Notes: generated from the letters alone by a model not told the origin. A stretch of DNA of 64,000 nucleotides from Lentimicrobiaceae bacterium (GCA_020636745.1 JACJXH010000003.1:363572-427571); one strand, 5' to 3'; shown: positions 53,421 to 62,958, numbered from the stretch's first letter. Numbers and translations are program-made.

Positions 53421-56400
53421 CTACCCGAAATACTTTTCAATCAAGCTTTGTAATACCTCTTTTTTTACAGGTTTCGATATATAATCATTACAGCCTGCTG
53501 CCATTACTTTTTCGCGGTCGCCTGAAAGTGCATATGCTGTTTGGGCTATGATGATTACCTCCTTGTTGAACTCCCTGATTTGCCGGGAGGCTTCATAACC
53601 GCCCATTTCAGGCATTTGAATATCCATCAGGATTAAATCAATGTCAGGATGACGAAGGCAAAGTTCTACGGCTTCCTTTCCGGTTTCCGCCATTAATATC
53701 TGTTTGCCACAATCCTTCAACAGAATGGAAAGATAGTTCATGGACACCTCATCATCTTCAGCAATCAAAACTTTCAGTCCTTTTGTTTTGGAATTTAAAT
53801 TGCCATTATCCGATAAGACTGCATCAGCATTGGCCTGTTTCTCTTCTGATTTCGCAGCAGGCAAGGTAAAATAAAATGTTGAGCCTTTTCCCTCTTCACT
53901 TTCGACCCATATTTTGCCGCCTAGCATCTCAACATAAGATTTTGCAATTGCCAGACCTAATCCCGAACCTTCAAAAACCTTTGTATCCCGGATATCGGCC
54001 TGTTCGAAACGATTAAATATGGCATTGAGACGATTGGCCGGAATACCAATACCAGTATCTTTTATATAAAATTCAATAACAGACGCCTGAATTTGACAGC
54101 TGATAGAAATTGTTCCGGCCTGCGTGTATTTGATGGCGTTTTTGATAAGGTTTGTAAGGATGGAATCCAGTTTATTTTTATCGGTATTAAGATTTCTGTT
54201 TTCTTCAGGAAGTAATTTTTCCAAACTCAGTTTCAATCCTTTTTCTGATGCTTCCTGCGTAAAGAATTGAACCAATTCAACAACCCTTTTATTAAAATCA
54301 ACAGCTTCATACCTGAGGTCTGCCAATCCGGCTTCTAATTTTGAGATTTCGATAATATCATTCACGGTGTTCAGCATACGCTGCCCGCTTTTATGAACGA
54401 TTTTAATATAGTTTTCTTTTTCTTCATTGTTTAAATCAGGTTTTAAAAGCAGGTTTGTAAAACCAAGTATACCGTTCATGGGGGTGCGTATTTCATGGCT
54501 CATGTTGGCCAGGAAGGCTGACTTCAGGCGGTCGCTTTCTTCGGCCTTTTCTTTGGCTTTCTCAAGATTTTCGATTAATGAAATTCTTTCTGAAATCTTC
54601 CAGACAGCGTCCATCAGAAGTGTCAGCTGGCGAATGTCAGCATTATTGTAATCCTGTTCTTTATTGGCTACACCTGCTACCGCAACAATTCTTTCACCGA
54701 TTATAACGGGGATGGTCAGGAATTTCGACAATTGGATATGTCCCCGGGGAGTGCCATGCTTTATCGGATTATCTTCAGCATAATTGTTCAATACAATAGG
54801 TTTCCGTTGCCTGACAGCTTCTCCCCAGCAGCCTGTTTTGTCCAGATCGTAAGTAATTTGCGGATCCCTTACCGTGCATTCATTCATCACCTCCTTCGAC
54901 CAGGTGTTAAGAATAAACTGCCGGGTAGTTTCATTATAGAAATAAATATATCCTATTTTACTGTAGGTCAATTTAATGGCTTCTTCGAGTGCATAATCCA
55001 GAAGCTCCTGTATGGATGTAGTTTGTAGTTGAGAAATTCGCAGCAAACTTTCCAGCCGCTCGTTTTGTTGCTCTATCTCCTTATTTTGAAGAAGTTGTAA
55101 CCGTTCGCTTTCTTCGGCCTTTTCCTTGGCTTTAATCATTTCCAGCTCAAAACGCTTTTTTTCAGTAACATCGTTAAAAACTACCGCAAACTTGTTTCCC
55201 TCCAGCTTATATGCAAAAACATTAAAGTATTTTTGGGTAGCCTCGTTGTAATCAACAAATTCCTCAGACATTCCCGTTAACACAATTTTCCCGTACCTGT
55301 CAATCCAACTTTGCTCAATAGCAGGCATAATTTCTCTGATTGATTTGCCAATAACAGATGAAGCCTCTATTCCAACCACTTTTTCCCACATCGGGTTCAC
55401 TTCCAAAAGGATATAATCAAGTGGTTCTCCCTTTTCGTTGAATATCATTTCATGCAGCCCAAACGCACTTATCAAGTTGGAAAACAGCCCCCTGTATTTT
55501 TTCTCGCTATCCTCCATACTTTCCAGGGCATTGATCAATTGCTGTTCGGCTTTTAAAAACCCGGTAATATCTCTTAAAAAAACGACTATTCTTTCATTTA
55601 ATTCCGGTACAACTTTTACACTCGCTTCTACATTGTAAACACTTCCATCTTTTTTACGATGCACTGATAAAAATCTATCTTCTCCCTTTTTCAGCACTTT
55701 TATCATGTGATTATCTACTTCAAGCGCTGATTCGTTGGCTTCTATATCAGATATTCTCATGGTGAGTAGTTCCTGCCGGGTATATCCGCTCATTTTACAA
55801 TAGGCATCATTTACTTCAAAAATATTTCCCTTGAAATCGGTTAACCAAAACCCGTCATAGGCTGTTTGAAGAATTGCCCTGTTTTGAACCTCGTTTTTTT
55901 CTGCAAGTTCCTTAGCCTGAAGCAAACTCTGCTGGTATTCTATTTGCCGTGTAATATCTACAATCTGTGCAATAAAAAAAGATTTCGACAAATCGGGTCC
56001 TCTGACAATGGCTACATTTAAATTTCCCCAAACAATACGCCCTGTTTTCGTCACATATCTTTTTGAAACGCTAAAGCGCGCCAGTTTACCTTGAACACAG
56101 GCAGCCAGCTCATCCTGTCCAATATTTTTATCGTCAAAATAAGTAACATCCTCAATAAACATATTTTCAAGTTCCACATTGGTATACTCCAACATCCTGC
56201 AAAAAAACTTGTTGACCTTTGTGAATCGCTTTTGTGTATTCACCAAAGCCATTCCGATTCCCGAATGTTCAAAAGCGTTTTGAAATTTCAGTTTACTTTC
56301 TTCTTCGTTCTCCCTGGCTTTTTTTAATTGCTGTTCAACATTCTTAATGTCTGTAATATCATGATGTGCCCCCAACATTCTGATTGGTTTTCCACTTTCA

Positions 56401-56756
56401 TCCCGGATAGCCAAACCGCGGCAACGAATCCATATCGTTGATCCGTTTTTATGCGTGTATCTTACAATCTGATCGTACGGATGAGCAGGATCTTCGCAAT
56501 GTTTTGTAAAATTATCCAATGCAACTTTTAAATCATCAGGGTTGATGATGTTTTGCCAGGCACTTGATTTATGCGGCATTTCTTCAGGATTGTAACCCAA
56601 AACCGTCCAGAACTTCGGATTCATCCACTCATTTTCAGGATTTTCGATATCCCAGTACCAAAGTCCGTCAAGCGATGACGCCTGAATAAAATCAAAAATG
56701 GATTCATCACTTTTGATTAATTCATAAAGTTCCTTTTTTAGATAATTATCAGTCAT
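53421..56756 (-). CDS. Large cytoplasmic hybrid sensor histidine kinase, PASx4-GAF-HisKA-HATPase-REC
   Basis: A 1111-residue soluble kinase. It has four PAS domains at about 20-135, 150-275, 290-410 and 415-545 (each opening with a form of WYWDIE, GIGMALVN, GFWLTDFKG or HEMIFNEKG and ending in an IxDIT motif). A GAF domain lies at about 570-730, then HisKA with His754 in MSHEIRTPMNG, an HATPase (LIKNAIKYT, DTGIGIP, GSGLGLAIAK), and a REC domain with Asp1045 in LILMDIQMPEMGG. The PAS-GAF array indicates multiple cytoplasmic inputs. No adjacent regulator. Nearly identical HisKA segment to the kinase at 49-50.8 kb, which indicates recent common origin. Confidence 0.93.
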   Translation of the reverse strand: MTDNYLKKELYELIKSDESIFDFIQASSLDGLWYWDIENPENEWMNPKFWTVLGYNPEEMPHKSSAWQNIINPDDLKVALDNFTKHCEDPAHPYDQIVRYTHKNGSTIWIRCRGLAIRDESGKPIRMLGAHHDITDIKNVEQQLKKARENEEESKLKFQNAFEHSGIGMALVNTQKRFTKVNKFFCRMLEYTNVELENMFIEDVTYFDDKNIGQDELAACVQGKLARFSVSKRYVTKTGRIVWGNLNVAIVRGPDLSKSFFIAQIVDITRQIEYQQSLLQAKELAEKNEVQNRAILQTAYDGFWLTDFKGNIFEVNDAYCKMSGYTRQELLTMRISDIEANESALEVDNHMIKVLKKGEDRFLSVHRKKDGSVYNVEASVKVVPELNERIVVFLRDITGFLKAEQQLINALESMEDSEKKYRGLFSNLISAFGLHEMIFNEKGEPLDYILLEVNPMWEKVVGIEASSVIGKSIREIMPAIEQSWIDRYGKIVLTGMSEEFVDYNEATQKYFNVFAYKLEGNKFAVVFNDVTEKKRFELEMIKAKEKAEESERLQLLQNKEIEQQNERLESLLRISQLQTTSIQELLDYALEEAIKLTYSKIGYIYFYNETTRQFILNTWSKEVMNECTVRDPQITYDLDKTGCWGEAVRQRKPIVLNNYAEDNPIKHGTPRGHIQLSKFLTIPVIIGERIVAVAGVANKEQDYNNADIRQLTLLMDAVWKISERISLIENLEKAKEKAEESDRLKSAFLANMSHEIRTPMNGILGFTNLLLKPDLNNEEKENYIKIVHKSGQRMLNTVNDIIEISKLEAGLADLRYEAVDFNKRVVELVQFFTQEASEKGLKLSLEKLLPEENRNLNTDKNKLDSILTNLIKNAIKYTQAGTISISCQIQASVIEFYIKDTGIGIPANRLNAIFNRFEQADIRDTKVFEGSGLGLAIAKSYVEMLGGKIWVESEEGKGSTFYFTLPAAKSEEKQANADAVLSDNGNLNSKTKGLKVLIAEDDEVSMNYLSILLKDCGKQILMAETGKEAVELCLRHPDIDLILMDIQMPEMGGYEASRQIREFNKEVIIIAQTAYALSGDREKVMAAGCNDYISKPVKKEVLQSLIEKYFG

Positions 56757-57290
56757 TGAATTAGTTTTTGTCAGGGTTTTAGTACAATCGGTTATTCCAT
56801 TTGACTTCTATGAAGAGTCTGCTCCCCCATACAATCAACAATACTTCCCTTCGCACATTTACAGTTTCCATAAAGGCTCCTGCTGTATGGCATTTAATTG
56901 TTTCGCAACTTCCCTGAATTCAATGGATGGATGATTGAGTGAATGCTCTTCACCGGGAAATAATGACTGCATTGCTCTTCCTCAATACTTATCCCGCATT
57001 AATTTAAACTTGCCTTAACAAAATCCAACCCCGATAAAATATCTATTTCAAATATACCCGATTCTTTCTCATATTCAATATTTGTATGAAAATATTTTGG
57101 GGGCACGGCTATTCTTCAGAAACAGAAAATCATTATTTCCTTAATTCAATAATACCTGCCCTATTTTTCTTAAAATCCTATTCACAAAAGCCAGCAAGTA
57201 TATAGCCGGAATCAGGGATGCAGTTCAAGCGATTAACCCCCATGTCTGTGAAGCTCAATTAACAACAGCAAATATCTTTTTCTTCACTTT
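56757..57290. other. Long intergenic region, no gene seen
   Basis: 534 nt between two minus-strand genes, AT-rich. It contains ATACCCGATTCTTTC near 57054-57068, a 15-mer that recurs near 62855-62869. No coding frame with any recognisable feature. Confidence 0.5.
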
Positions 57291-57692
57291 TCATCCGGGG
57301 AGACGTCCAAACTTATTTATTGCTTCCAGCGACTCGTCCCAGCTCGCTTTATTTGTGATAAAAATATGAGCATCAGGCCGTTTTTCCAGCTTAGTATCCA
57401 GGCATCCTGCCGGAACAACTAAAAGTTTACCATCCATTTGCAAATGAGGTAAAGCCGAACCACAATGGACACAAAAGGCTTTCACATGATTGCTTCTGGA
57501 CGGTTGATATGTCTTGATTTCTGTCTCTTTTTTTATCCATTCAAGTTTAGCTGTCGTCGAAAATAAATTGGCAGCATGAGCAGACCCTGTATCTTTCCTG
57601 CAATATCTGCAATGACATAAATAAAAATGCTCAAAGTTACCTGTAACTTTAAATTTAACTCCTTTGCACAAACAAGAACCCACGTATTCCAT
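57291..57692 (-). CDS. GFA family protein (CENP-V/Gfa zinc protein)
   Basis: A 133-residue zinc-binding protein of the glutathione-dependent formaldehyde-activating family. It has the family's Cys pattern: CLCKG (site 1), LCHCRYCRKDTGS (site 2) and FCVHCGSALP (site 3). Biochemical function is mostly unknown outside a few enzymes. Single gene in the spacer-rich region. Confidence 0.92.
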   Translation of the reverse strand: MEYVGSCLCKGVKFKVTGNFEHFYLCHCRYCRKDTGSAHAANLFSTTAKLEWIKKETEIKTYQPSRSNHVKAFCVHCGSALPHLQMDGKLLVVPAGCLDTKLEKRPDAHIFITNKASWDESLEAINKFGRLPG

Positions 57693-57899
57693 GTAATCCG
57701 TTACTTTTTAATTGCTCAACTGAACAGACCCGCATTTTGCGGCATTAACCAGAAATTGCACAATTACAGATTGTACAACACTTTACGGCCATACGGTTAC
57801 GCTGTTTAACCGGGCAGCAAGCCTGGCATCAAACACCTTCCCTGCCATAACCCTGACAAAACCAGTGCATCCGGCCACTGTCAGTATAAAATCATACAC

Positions 57900-58307
57900 C
57901 TATTTTTTTGCGTATTTTCTCGTATTATTCTCAGGATCGGTTAGCGTTAAAACAGCATCTGAAAATTTAAAATTGCATTCAACAGTTTTACTCATTTCAA
58001 AAAAGTCCAGAACAATTTTATCGTCCTTAACCGTCCATTTGTAATTGAACTTTTGTTCGTTCTTCACCGGCTTGCCACCGGAATGTTTCTTTTCTGTTTC
58101 AACCATCCAATAACCCGATCCATCATCATTGAACACAAAATTATATGTCACTTTTTCTTCATCATTCACTGAATCCCCGCTTGAATAATCATAATTTCTC
58201 TGCACCACAAACCAATGACCAATTAATGATTTTGAAATTGAATCACTCGCCCCGACATGATGAATGATCCCCATAAACAGGAACATGAATAAATAAGTTC
58301 TTTTCAT
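57900..58307 (-). CDS. Small secreted lipocalin-like protein
   Basis: The protein is 135 residues from the ATG at 58307; an ATG at 58322 adds five residues. A signal peptide (MKRTYLFMFLFMGIIHHVGA) is followed by LIGHWFVVQRNYDYSSG, then antiparallel-strand patterns (YNFVFNDDGSGYWMVE, FNYKWTVKDDKIVLDF, CNFKFSDAVLTLTD). That layout fits Bacteroidota lipocalin-like domains, often lipid or stress related. No Cys lipobox. Assignment by pattern only. Confidence 0.7.
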   Translation of the reverse strand: MKRTYLFMFLFMGIIHHVGASDSISKSLIGHWFVVQRNYDYSSGDSVNDEEKVTYNFVFNDDGSGYWMVETEKKHSGGKPVKNEQKFNYKWTVKDDKIVLDFFEMSKTVECNFKFSDAVLTLTDPENNTRKYAKK

Positions 58308-58573
58308 TTTGATAACCTCCATTGTTTTTATTTGATAGTTTATATTGATATTTTATGGCTGATGAACCAAATGACACCCTGGCAGTATAGCTTTTTCAAA
58401 AATAGCAGTTTCTTCCGTTTTTCAAACATGATTTGCCTGAAAACATGCCTTTCACCGTCGCCTGGTACATCAACAGGCCAAAGGAGGCATTGCAGGCAAG
58501 GTTTATCGCCGGCTCTGTCAGAAAACGCGACCGCACCTCATGCACTTCATTGGCAGCCACTTGATTTATGGCC

Positions 58574-59083
58574 CTATCTGTTCAATTCCAATTTATAATG
58601 ATATAAATTTCCTGACTCCCCCGTTCTGACGAAGTGATTCTTTTCAAGCACCCGAAACGATGCCGTATTGGTTTTATCAGTCGAAGCCATGATTGATTTT
58701 ACCTTCGGCTGCATGTAAGCCCAATCAACTAAGCCCTTTACCATTTCTGTCATAAATCCCTGATTCTGAAACTCCTCATAAGTGCCATAACCAATTTCTA
58801 TTTCACCCTCAGCATTGGGCTCTCCATAAATGCACAGGTCGCCCACCATTCTGTTTTCAGTTTTATAAATGGCTGTCCAGATGGTTGAATACAAATAGTT
58901 TTTGCTTTTATCCCTCACATTTGGAATAATGGTCTGCTCTAATGCTTCCTGAAGCTCTGCTGAAACCGACCTTGCCGATTTATTCAGCCTGAGCTCCAAT
59001 TCCAGAGAGTTATCGCATTTTGCATATTTGATTAACTGCTCATAAGTTAATGGCCTTAATATCAGTCGTTCTGTTTCAATCAT
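58574..59083 (-). CDS. GNAT family N-acetyltransferase (RimJ/RimL-type)
   Basis: A 169-residue acetyltransferase: ETERLILRPLTYEQL at the start, IEIGYGTYEEFQNQGFMTEMVKGL (acetyl-CoA binding Q/RxxGxG-like loop as QNQGFM), and IMASTDKTNTASFRVLEKNHF at the end. It acetylates an amine of a protein N-terminus or small molecule; target unknown. A 260-nt spacer with a 32-bp dispersed repeat lies on its upstream side. Confidence 0.88.
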   Translation of the reverse strand: MIETERLILRPLTYEQLIKYAKCDNSLELELRLNKSARSVSAELQEALEQTIIPNVRDKSKNYLYSTIWTAIYKTENRMVGDLCIYGEPNAEGEIEIGYGTYEEFQNQGFMTEMVKGLVDWAYMQPKVKSIMASTDKTNTASFRVLEKNHFVRTGESGNLYHYKLELNR

Positions 59084-59134
59084 TTCAGATTAATCTAAAT
59101 TAAACCCGGCACCGCCTGCGCAGGAAAGCTTTTT

Positions 59135-59166
59135 CAATCCCGAAGTTTCGGGATAAAACCCGATTT
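59135..59166. repeat. 32-bp dispersed repeat, copy 1
   Basis: It contains the palindrome ATCCCGAA-GT-TTCGGGAT. The reverse complement of all 32 bases is found again without mismatch at 62915-62946. It may double as a terminator. Confidence 0.85.
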
Positions 59167-59343
59167 ATTCTTTCATTCAGGCATAATCGCGTTTTCTCAA
59201 ATTCAATTTTACCTTCAATCCATTTTCTGTGCAGCGCCCATCACTATCGCAAAGTAAATCTAGTCCGGCAATGGAATCAGGCACACCGTGGCTTCACAAG
59301 GGGTGCCGGAGAAAATCAGGTGCACGGCTGTTACCCTGCGTTT

Positions 59344-59808
59344 TTAATCCATGCCTGTCAATACATTTTCATTCACCGGCACTTGAGGTTCAGCATCATC
59401 CGATTCTGTATCCGGAATATATTTTAATAAAATCAATCCATCTCCTATCTGCTCATCTGTAACTAAAAATACAGGTTCATCTTCATTTTGTTCTAATTTT
59501 GAACCAATTGCATATACCATATCCATTTCACTAAACGTTTCAATTTCCAGATTGGCATCCAAATTAACTTCACCATCAATTAAGTCCATTCCACAGCTTT
59601 CATGGCTGCCCAGGTCCAGGGCTTTATTTATTAAAATCATCGTCGAACTGTTCGCAAATAAATAATTGGCATAACAATGTTCATGCTTATGATGAAAATC
59701 CCTTTCAAACTCCGTTAATACATCCATAAACCATTCACGGGTTTCGATGTGAAGACCTTCCTGATTAAATTTTTCGGGCTGGAATTTGTAATAATCCTGC
59801 AATACCAT
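59344..59808 (-). CDS. Acidic hypothetical protein
   Basis: The protein is 154 residues from the ATG at 59808; the frame also opens at 59850. I do not recognise a family. It begins with aromatic-acidic MVLQDYYKFQPEKFN, has a middle segment with many His (FERDFHHKHEHCYANYLFANSS) and two structured stretches (STMILINKALDLGSHESCGMD and VYAIGSKLEQ), and ends with an acidic, probably disordered tail (DTESDDAEPQ). No signal peptide. A bidirectional hairpin lies upstream at 59934-59966. Confidence 0.6.
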   Translation of the reverse strand: MVLQDYYKFQPEKFNQEGLHIETREWFMDVLTEFERDFHHKHEHCYANYLFANSSTMILINKALDLGSHESCGMDLIDGEVNLDANLEIETFSEMDMVYAIGSKLEQNEDEPVFLVTDEQIGDGLILLKYIPDTESDDAEPQVPVNENVLTGMD

Positions 59809-60223
59809 ATGTTTATTTTTTATTTGGCTGCATTCAGGCAACAAATACAACCGGGTTCGTTATTGTTAGCTTTTGAAATCGCTGTAAAAGGGAGTAAGCT
59901 TCCCCACAAAACAGCACTGTTTATTCCATTCTTAAAGCCTTTTTAAATGGCCTTTAAAAAGGCTTTCATTTGAATTTAAAACCATCAGGCATCAGCGTAT
60001 CGCACAACCTTTGCAACTGTTCAATCACTGCCCGAAGCAGCCATTGCGCTGTCAGAAAAAAACCGGCACACAAAGGGCAATGTCAGGGGCTTTGAGAGGG
60101 CAGTCTGTCAGTGTGTCCGGTAAAGGGTTTCAAACCATTTCCTGTCAGGAACACAAAAGCTGAAACGGGCTGCAATCCCTGCCATAGCTCTGAACCCCTT
60201 ATTGGCTGTACCGCACGGCGCGA
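59809..60223. other. Spacer with strong hairpins, no gene
   Basis: 415 nt. It has a perfect 14-bp hairpin at 59934-59966 and a longer imperfect stem-loop at about 60062-60123 (ACCGGCACACA / TGTGTCCGGT). No coding frame. Confidence 0.5.
59934..59966. terminator. Perfect 14-bp hairpin, bidirectional terminator-like
   Basis: AAAGCCTTTTTAAA pairs perfectly with TTTAAAAAGGCTTT across a 5-nt TGGCC loop. T-rich on one side, A-rich on the other, but no long T tail beyond the stem. Confidence 0.7.
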
Positions 60224-61291
60224 TTAGTACTTATTTTTGTTCAGGTCTTTTTTATAGTTCCTGAGGATTTTTCCAAATGCTTTGTCTTTTCTTCGTTTCT
60301 CCGCAATTGTTGATTCAAAATGAGCTTTCTCTCTTTCCATTTTCAAGTAATTTTCATAGGAAGCCTTGTCTATTTCACCCTTTTCAATGGCTTCAAGAAC
60401 CAAACAACCCATCTCATTTGTGTGGGTACAATCTTTAAACCTGCAATTTTCCGAAAGTCTGAATATTATATCGAAGGTTGTGGCCAATCCATCAGCTGTA
60501 TCAACGATGCCAACTTCTCTCATTCCCGGATTGTCAACAAGTATTCCGCCATTTTCAAGCACAATTAATTCTCTGTGACTTGTAACGTGCCTTCCTTTGT
60601 TTGTGCTTTGGCTAATTGCATCAGTTTTCATTACAGGCCTTCCTGAAAGATTATTCAACAAGGTAGATTTTCCAACGCCCGAAGAGCCAAGCATACAAAA
60701 AGTCTTACCTTTTTCCATGATCAGTTTTAAAGCTTCATATCCTTCCTGTGTTTCATTGCTGATGGCAAAAACTGAAATATTGCCGATTCGTTGAATGATA
60801 CTATCGATAATTTCATTTTTAGATGGTTCGTTTATCAAATCAGTTTTCGTCAGTACAATTATCGGAACTATTTTAGATGAATAACAAATAGTCAGGTATC
60901 TTTCAAGTCTGTTGATATTAAAATCCCTGTCGACAGCTTGAACCAACAGCGCATAATCTATATTTGCCGCAATTATTTGTATTTCTCCAAACTGACTAAC
61001 GGCTTGTCTGGCAATCATTGAAAACCGTGGCAGTATTTGATGAATAAGCGAAAAATCAGCATCATAAGTTGTCAATGCAACCCAATCTCCTACTGCGGGA
61101 AAATCCTCCCGATTTTTCGCCGAAAACCGCAAACTCCCTGTTATCTCGGCTTCATATTCTCCGTTCTCTGTCCTGACAATATATCTTTCCTTGTGTTCAG
61201 AAATAACCCTGCCAATCTCAAAATCCTTCAGCTTATGCTCAATCCTTAACTTTTCAAGCTTCTCATTATACCCTAAATCTTCCAATTTCAT
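60224..61291 (-). CDS. rsgA: Ribosome small subunit-dependent GTPase A
   Basis: A 355-residue circularly permuted GTPase that helps mature the 30S subunit. It has an N-terminal OB fold (about 1-95), then TKTD (G4, PIIVLTKTDL), the P-loop GSSGVGKSTLLNN (G1) and DNPGMREVG (G3). The C-terminal zinc finger has Cys and His in CRFKDCTHTNEMGC. Long C-terminal Lys-rich tail. In this position, between non-core genes, it may be an extra copy. Whether another rsgA exists elsewhere cannot be seen. Confidence 0.95.
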   Translation of the reverse strand: MKLEDLGYNEKLEKLRIEHKLKDFEIGRVISEHKERYIVRTENGEYEAEITGSLRFSAKNREDFPAVGDWVALTTYDADFSLIHQILPRFSMIARQAVSQFGEIQIIAANIDYALLVQAVDRDFNINRLERYLTICYSSKIVPIIVLTKTDLINEPSKNEIIDSIIQRIGNISVFAISNETQEGYEALKLIMEKGKTFCMLGSSGVGKSTLLNNLSGRPVMKTDAISQSTNKGRHVTSHRELIVLENGGILVDNPGMREVGIVDTADGLATTFDIIFRLSENCRFKDCTHTNEMGCLVLEAIEKGEIDKASYENYLKMEREKAHFESTIAEKRRKDKAFGKILRNYKKDLNKNKY

Positions 61292-61410
61292 TTCAGTTAC
61301 CAGTTTAAGCCTGTTATTTCAATATTCGCACCACGCGTTTACCAACACAAACTTAACACTTTTCCTTTACTTTTTCTCCATGGCAGAATGATAAACGCGG
61401 GTAAAAGGTA

Positions 61411-61480
61411 CGACCCCCAACGGGGTCGGATTCATGGATTGACATCCCATTTTCTATAAACATTTCACCCCTCCGGGGTG
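61411..61480. repeat. Paired palindromes of a probable dispersed Bacteroidota repeat
   Basis: Stems CGACCCC-CAAC-GGGGTCG and CACCCC-TCC-GGGGTG, separated by about 37 nt. Such pairs recur in intergenic regions of many Bacteroidota genomes to my memory; only one is in this window. Confidence 0.45.
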
Positions 61481-61500
61481 GTATTTCTTTTCAGCATTGA

Positions 61501-61610
61501 AATGTAGTTCAACCGTTAACCGGGGACAAAGGACAAGCTCAGCGAAGCTCATATTCGCCGGGCTTTCGCTTTGGCGGAACAGGGCTTGCACGCCGCTCAA
61601 ATTCCTATTT
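61501..61610. repeat. 110-bp direct repeat, copy A (downstream of fic)
   Basis: About 91% identical, without gaps, to 62959-63068. The central 60 bases are identical, differences being confined to the flanks. It lies 26 nt beyond the fic stop. Confidence 0.92.
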
Positions 61611-61636
61611 GTTTTAGCTCGTTTTTTATCGTACCA

Positions 61637-62677
61637 TTAAAAGTAAGTATTTACAGCAAATTTAAATTGGTCAATAAATATTTCTTTAAAACTAGATATA
61701 TTATTCTGTTCATAAAATAAAAGCATTGCTTTCTTATATTCAACAGAGTCAACAGTTCTAAATGAAACAGGACAATACTTATAATTCATTAAAATAGCAT
61801 TACTTACAATTCTTGCCGTTCTTTTATTTCCATCTGCAAAGGGTTGGATATATGAAATTAGCACCAACAAGAGCAATGCTTTTTCGAAGATATTTTCTTT
61901 GCTATTCACCAACTCACACATATTCGAAAGGGCTTCTGAAATTTGAAACTCATTATCAAGAGGGCGATAATTTGTTCCCGAAATACCTATTCTTCCTTTT
62001 CTTATGTTCTTGTCTACCCCGAGTTCTTTTATCAGTAAACTATGTATGTCTTCAATTTTCGAAACTGATAATGGAATCAGATAATCAGGGTTTTCAACTA
62101 TAAAGTCAATGGCTTCCTTGTGATTTAGAAGCATAACAGCTTCTTCTTTTGTTTTGCCTGATGCAGTTTCCTTTTCCTTAAAAAGTCTTTCCGTTTCCAG
62201 CAGAGAATATGTATTTCCTTCAATCTGAGACGATTTCCAACTTAAGTCAATAGCTAACCGTTCTAATTCCTTTTTGTATTCTATTTCAGATAGTTGTGAA
62301 ATATTCTTTTCGAATTTCTTTTGAAGTAAACTTAACTGCTCTAATTCATTTGATGTGAATACGCTACACACTTTGAGGGTCTCTGAGATGAGTTGTAAAT
62401 TAAAACTTTCCTTAATTACTCTTTCATCAATTTCCTTTTCAAAGTATTTCTCTTTGTCGACAGGGTATAGAATTTCATAAGTAGGTGATATCAAGTATTT
62501 CGTTGATTTTCCCTGTCCCTTTTTTGTTAAGAGATTTTCATCGATTAACTTGGAAAGTAATCTTTTTACAGTAGCATAACTAATCGATGTCGAAAGACTA
62601 TCAAATATTTCACTTGAAGAAACTTCTTGGTTTTTCTTTATAAGCTCAATTATTTCTAATTCTCTTTTATCAATCAT
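61637..62677 (-). CDS. Fic family protein with N-terminal winged helix and Gln in place of catalytic His
   Basis: A 346-residue protein. Residues 1-70 look like a winged-helix DNA-binding domain (ELEIIELIKKNQEVSSSEIF... YATVKRLLSKLIDENLLTKK). The Fic core spans about 145-310: the inhibitory-helix motif SSQIEGN (S149, E153) and the active loop QPFADGNKRTAR (278-289). The canonical loop begins with His; here codon 278 is CAA (Gln), checked on the sequence. AMPylation should therefore be impaired. It could be a regulator or have another activity. It is bracketed by copies of the 110-bp repeat. Confidence 0.88.
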   Translation of the reverse strand: MIDKRELEIIELIKKNQEVSSSEIFDSLSTSISYATVKRLLSKLIDENLLTKKGQGKSTKYLISPTYEILYPVDKEKYFEKEIDERVIKESFNLQLISETLKVCSVFTSNELEQLSLLQKKFEKNISQLSEIEYKKELERLAIDLSWKSSQIEGNTYSLLETERLFKEKETASGKTKEEAVMLLNHKEAIDFIVENPDYLIPLSVSKIEDIHSLLIKELGVDKNIRKGRIGISGTNYRPLDNEFQISEALSNMCELVNSKENIFEKALLLLVLISYIQPFADGNKRTARIVSNAILMNYKYCPVSFRTVDSVEYKKAMLLFYEQNNISSFKEIFIDQFKFAVNTYF

Positions 62678-62914
62678 AGAGTTTTAATTTACGGCTCACA
62701 AATATAATTATTATGGCTCAAATAGTCGTAATATTGAGCCGTATTTTCTTTCAAGATGAGCTACAACGTCCTTAACAAATTAGCAGAATGTAAGCAATGT
62801 ATTATACGCATTGTTGAACTAAATCCCGCCTGCGCGGGATAGCTTCATCAAAAATACCCGATTCTTTCCGTTATTCAGGAATTATTCACAACAAAAATTT
62901 CTGATATGAGAAAA

Positions 62915-62946
62915 AAATCGGGTTTTATCCCGAAACTTCGGGATTG
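62915..62946. repeat. 32-bp dispersed repeat, copy 2 (inverted relative to copy 1)
   Basis: Exact reverse complement of 59135-59166. It precedes copy B of the 110-bp repeat by 12 nt. Confidence 0.85.
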
Positions 62947-62958
62947 AACAGGCTGTTG

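Larger units (their letters stand above)
61292..61636. other. Spacer with paired GC hairpins and a 110-bp repeat
   Basis: 345 nt between rsgA and fic. It carries two short hairpins (CGACCCC / GGGGTCG at 61411-61428 and CACCCC / GGGGTG at 61466-61480), which resemble dispersed Bacteroidota repeats, and copy A of the 110-bp repeat at 61501-61610. Confidence 0.6.
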
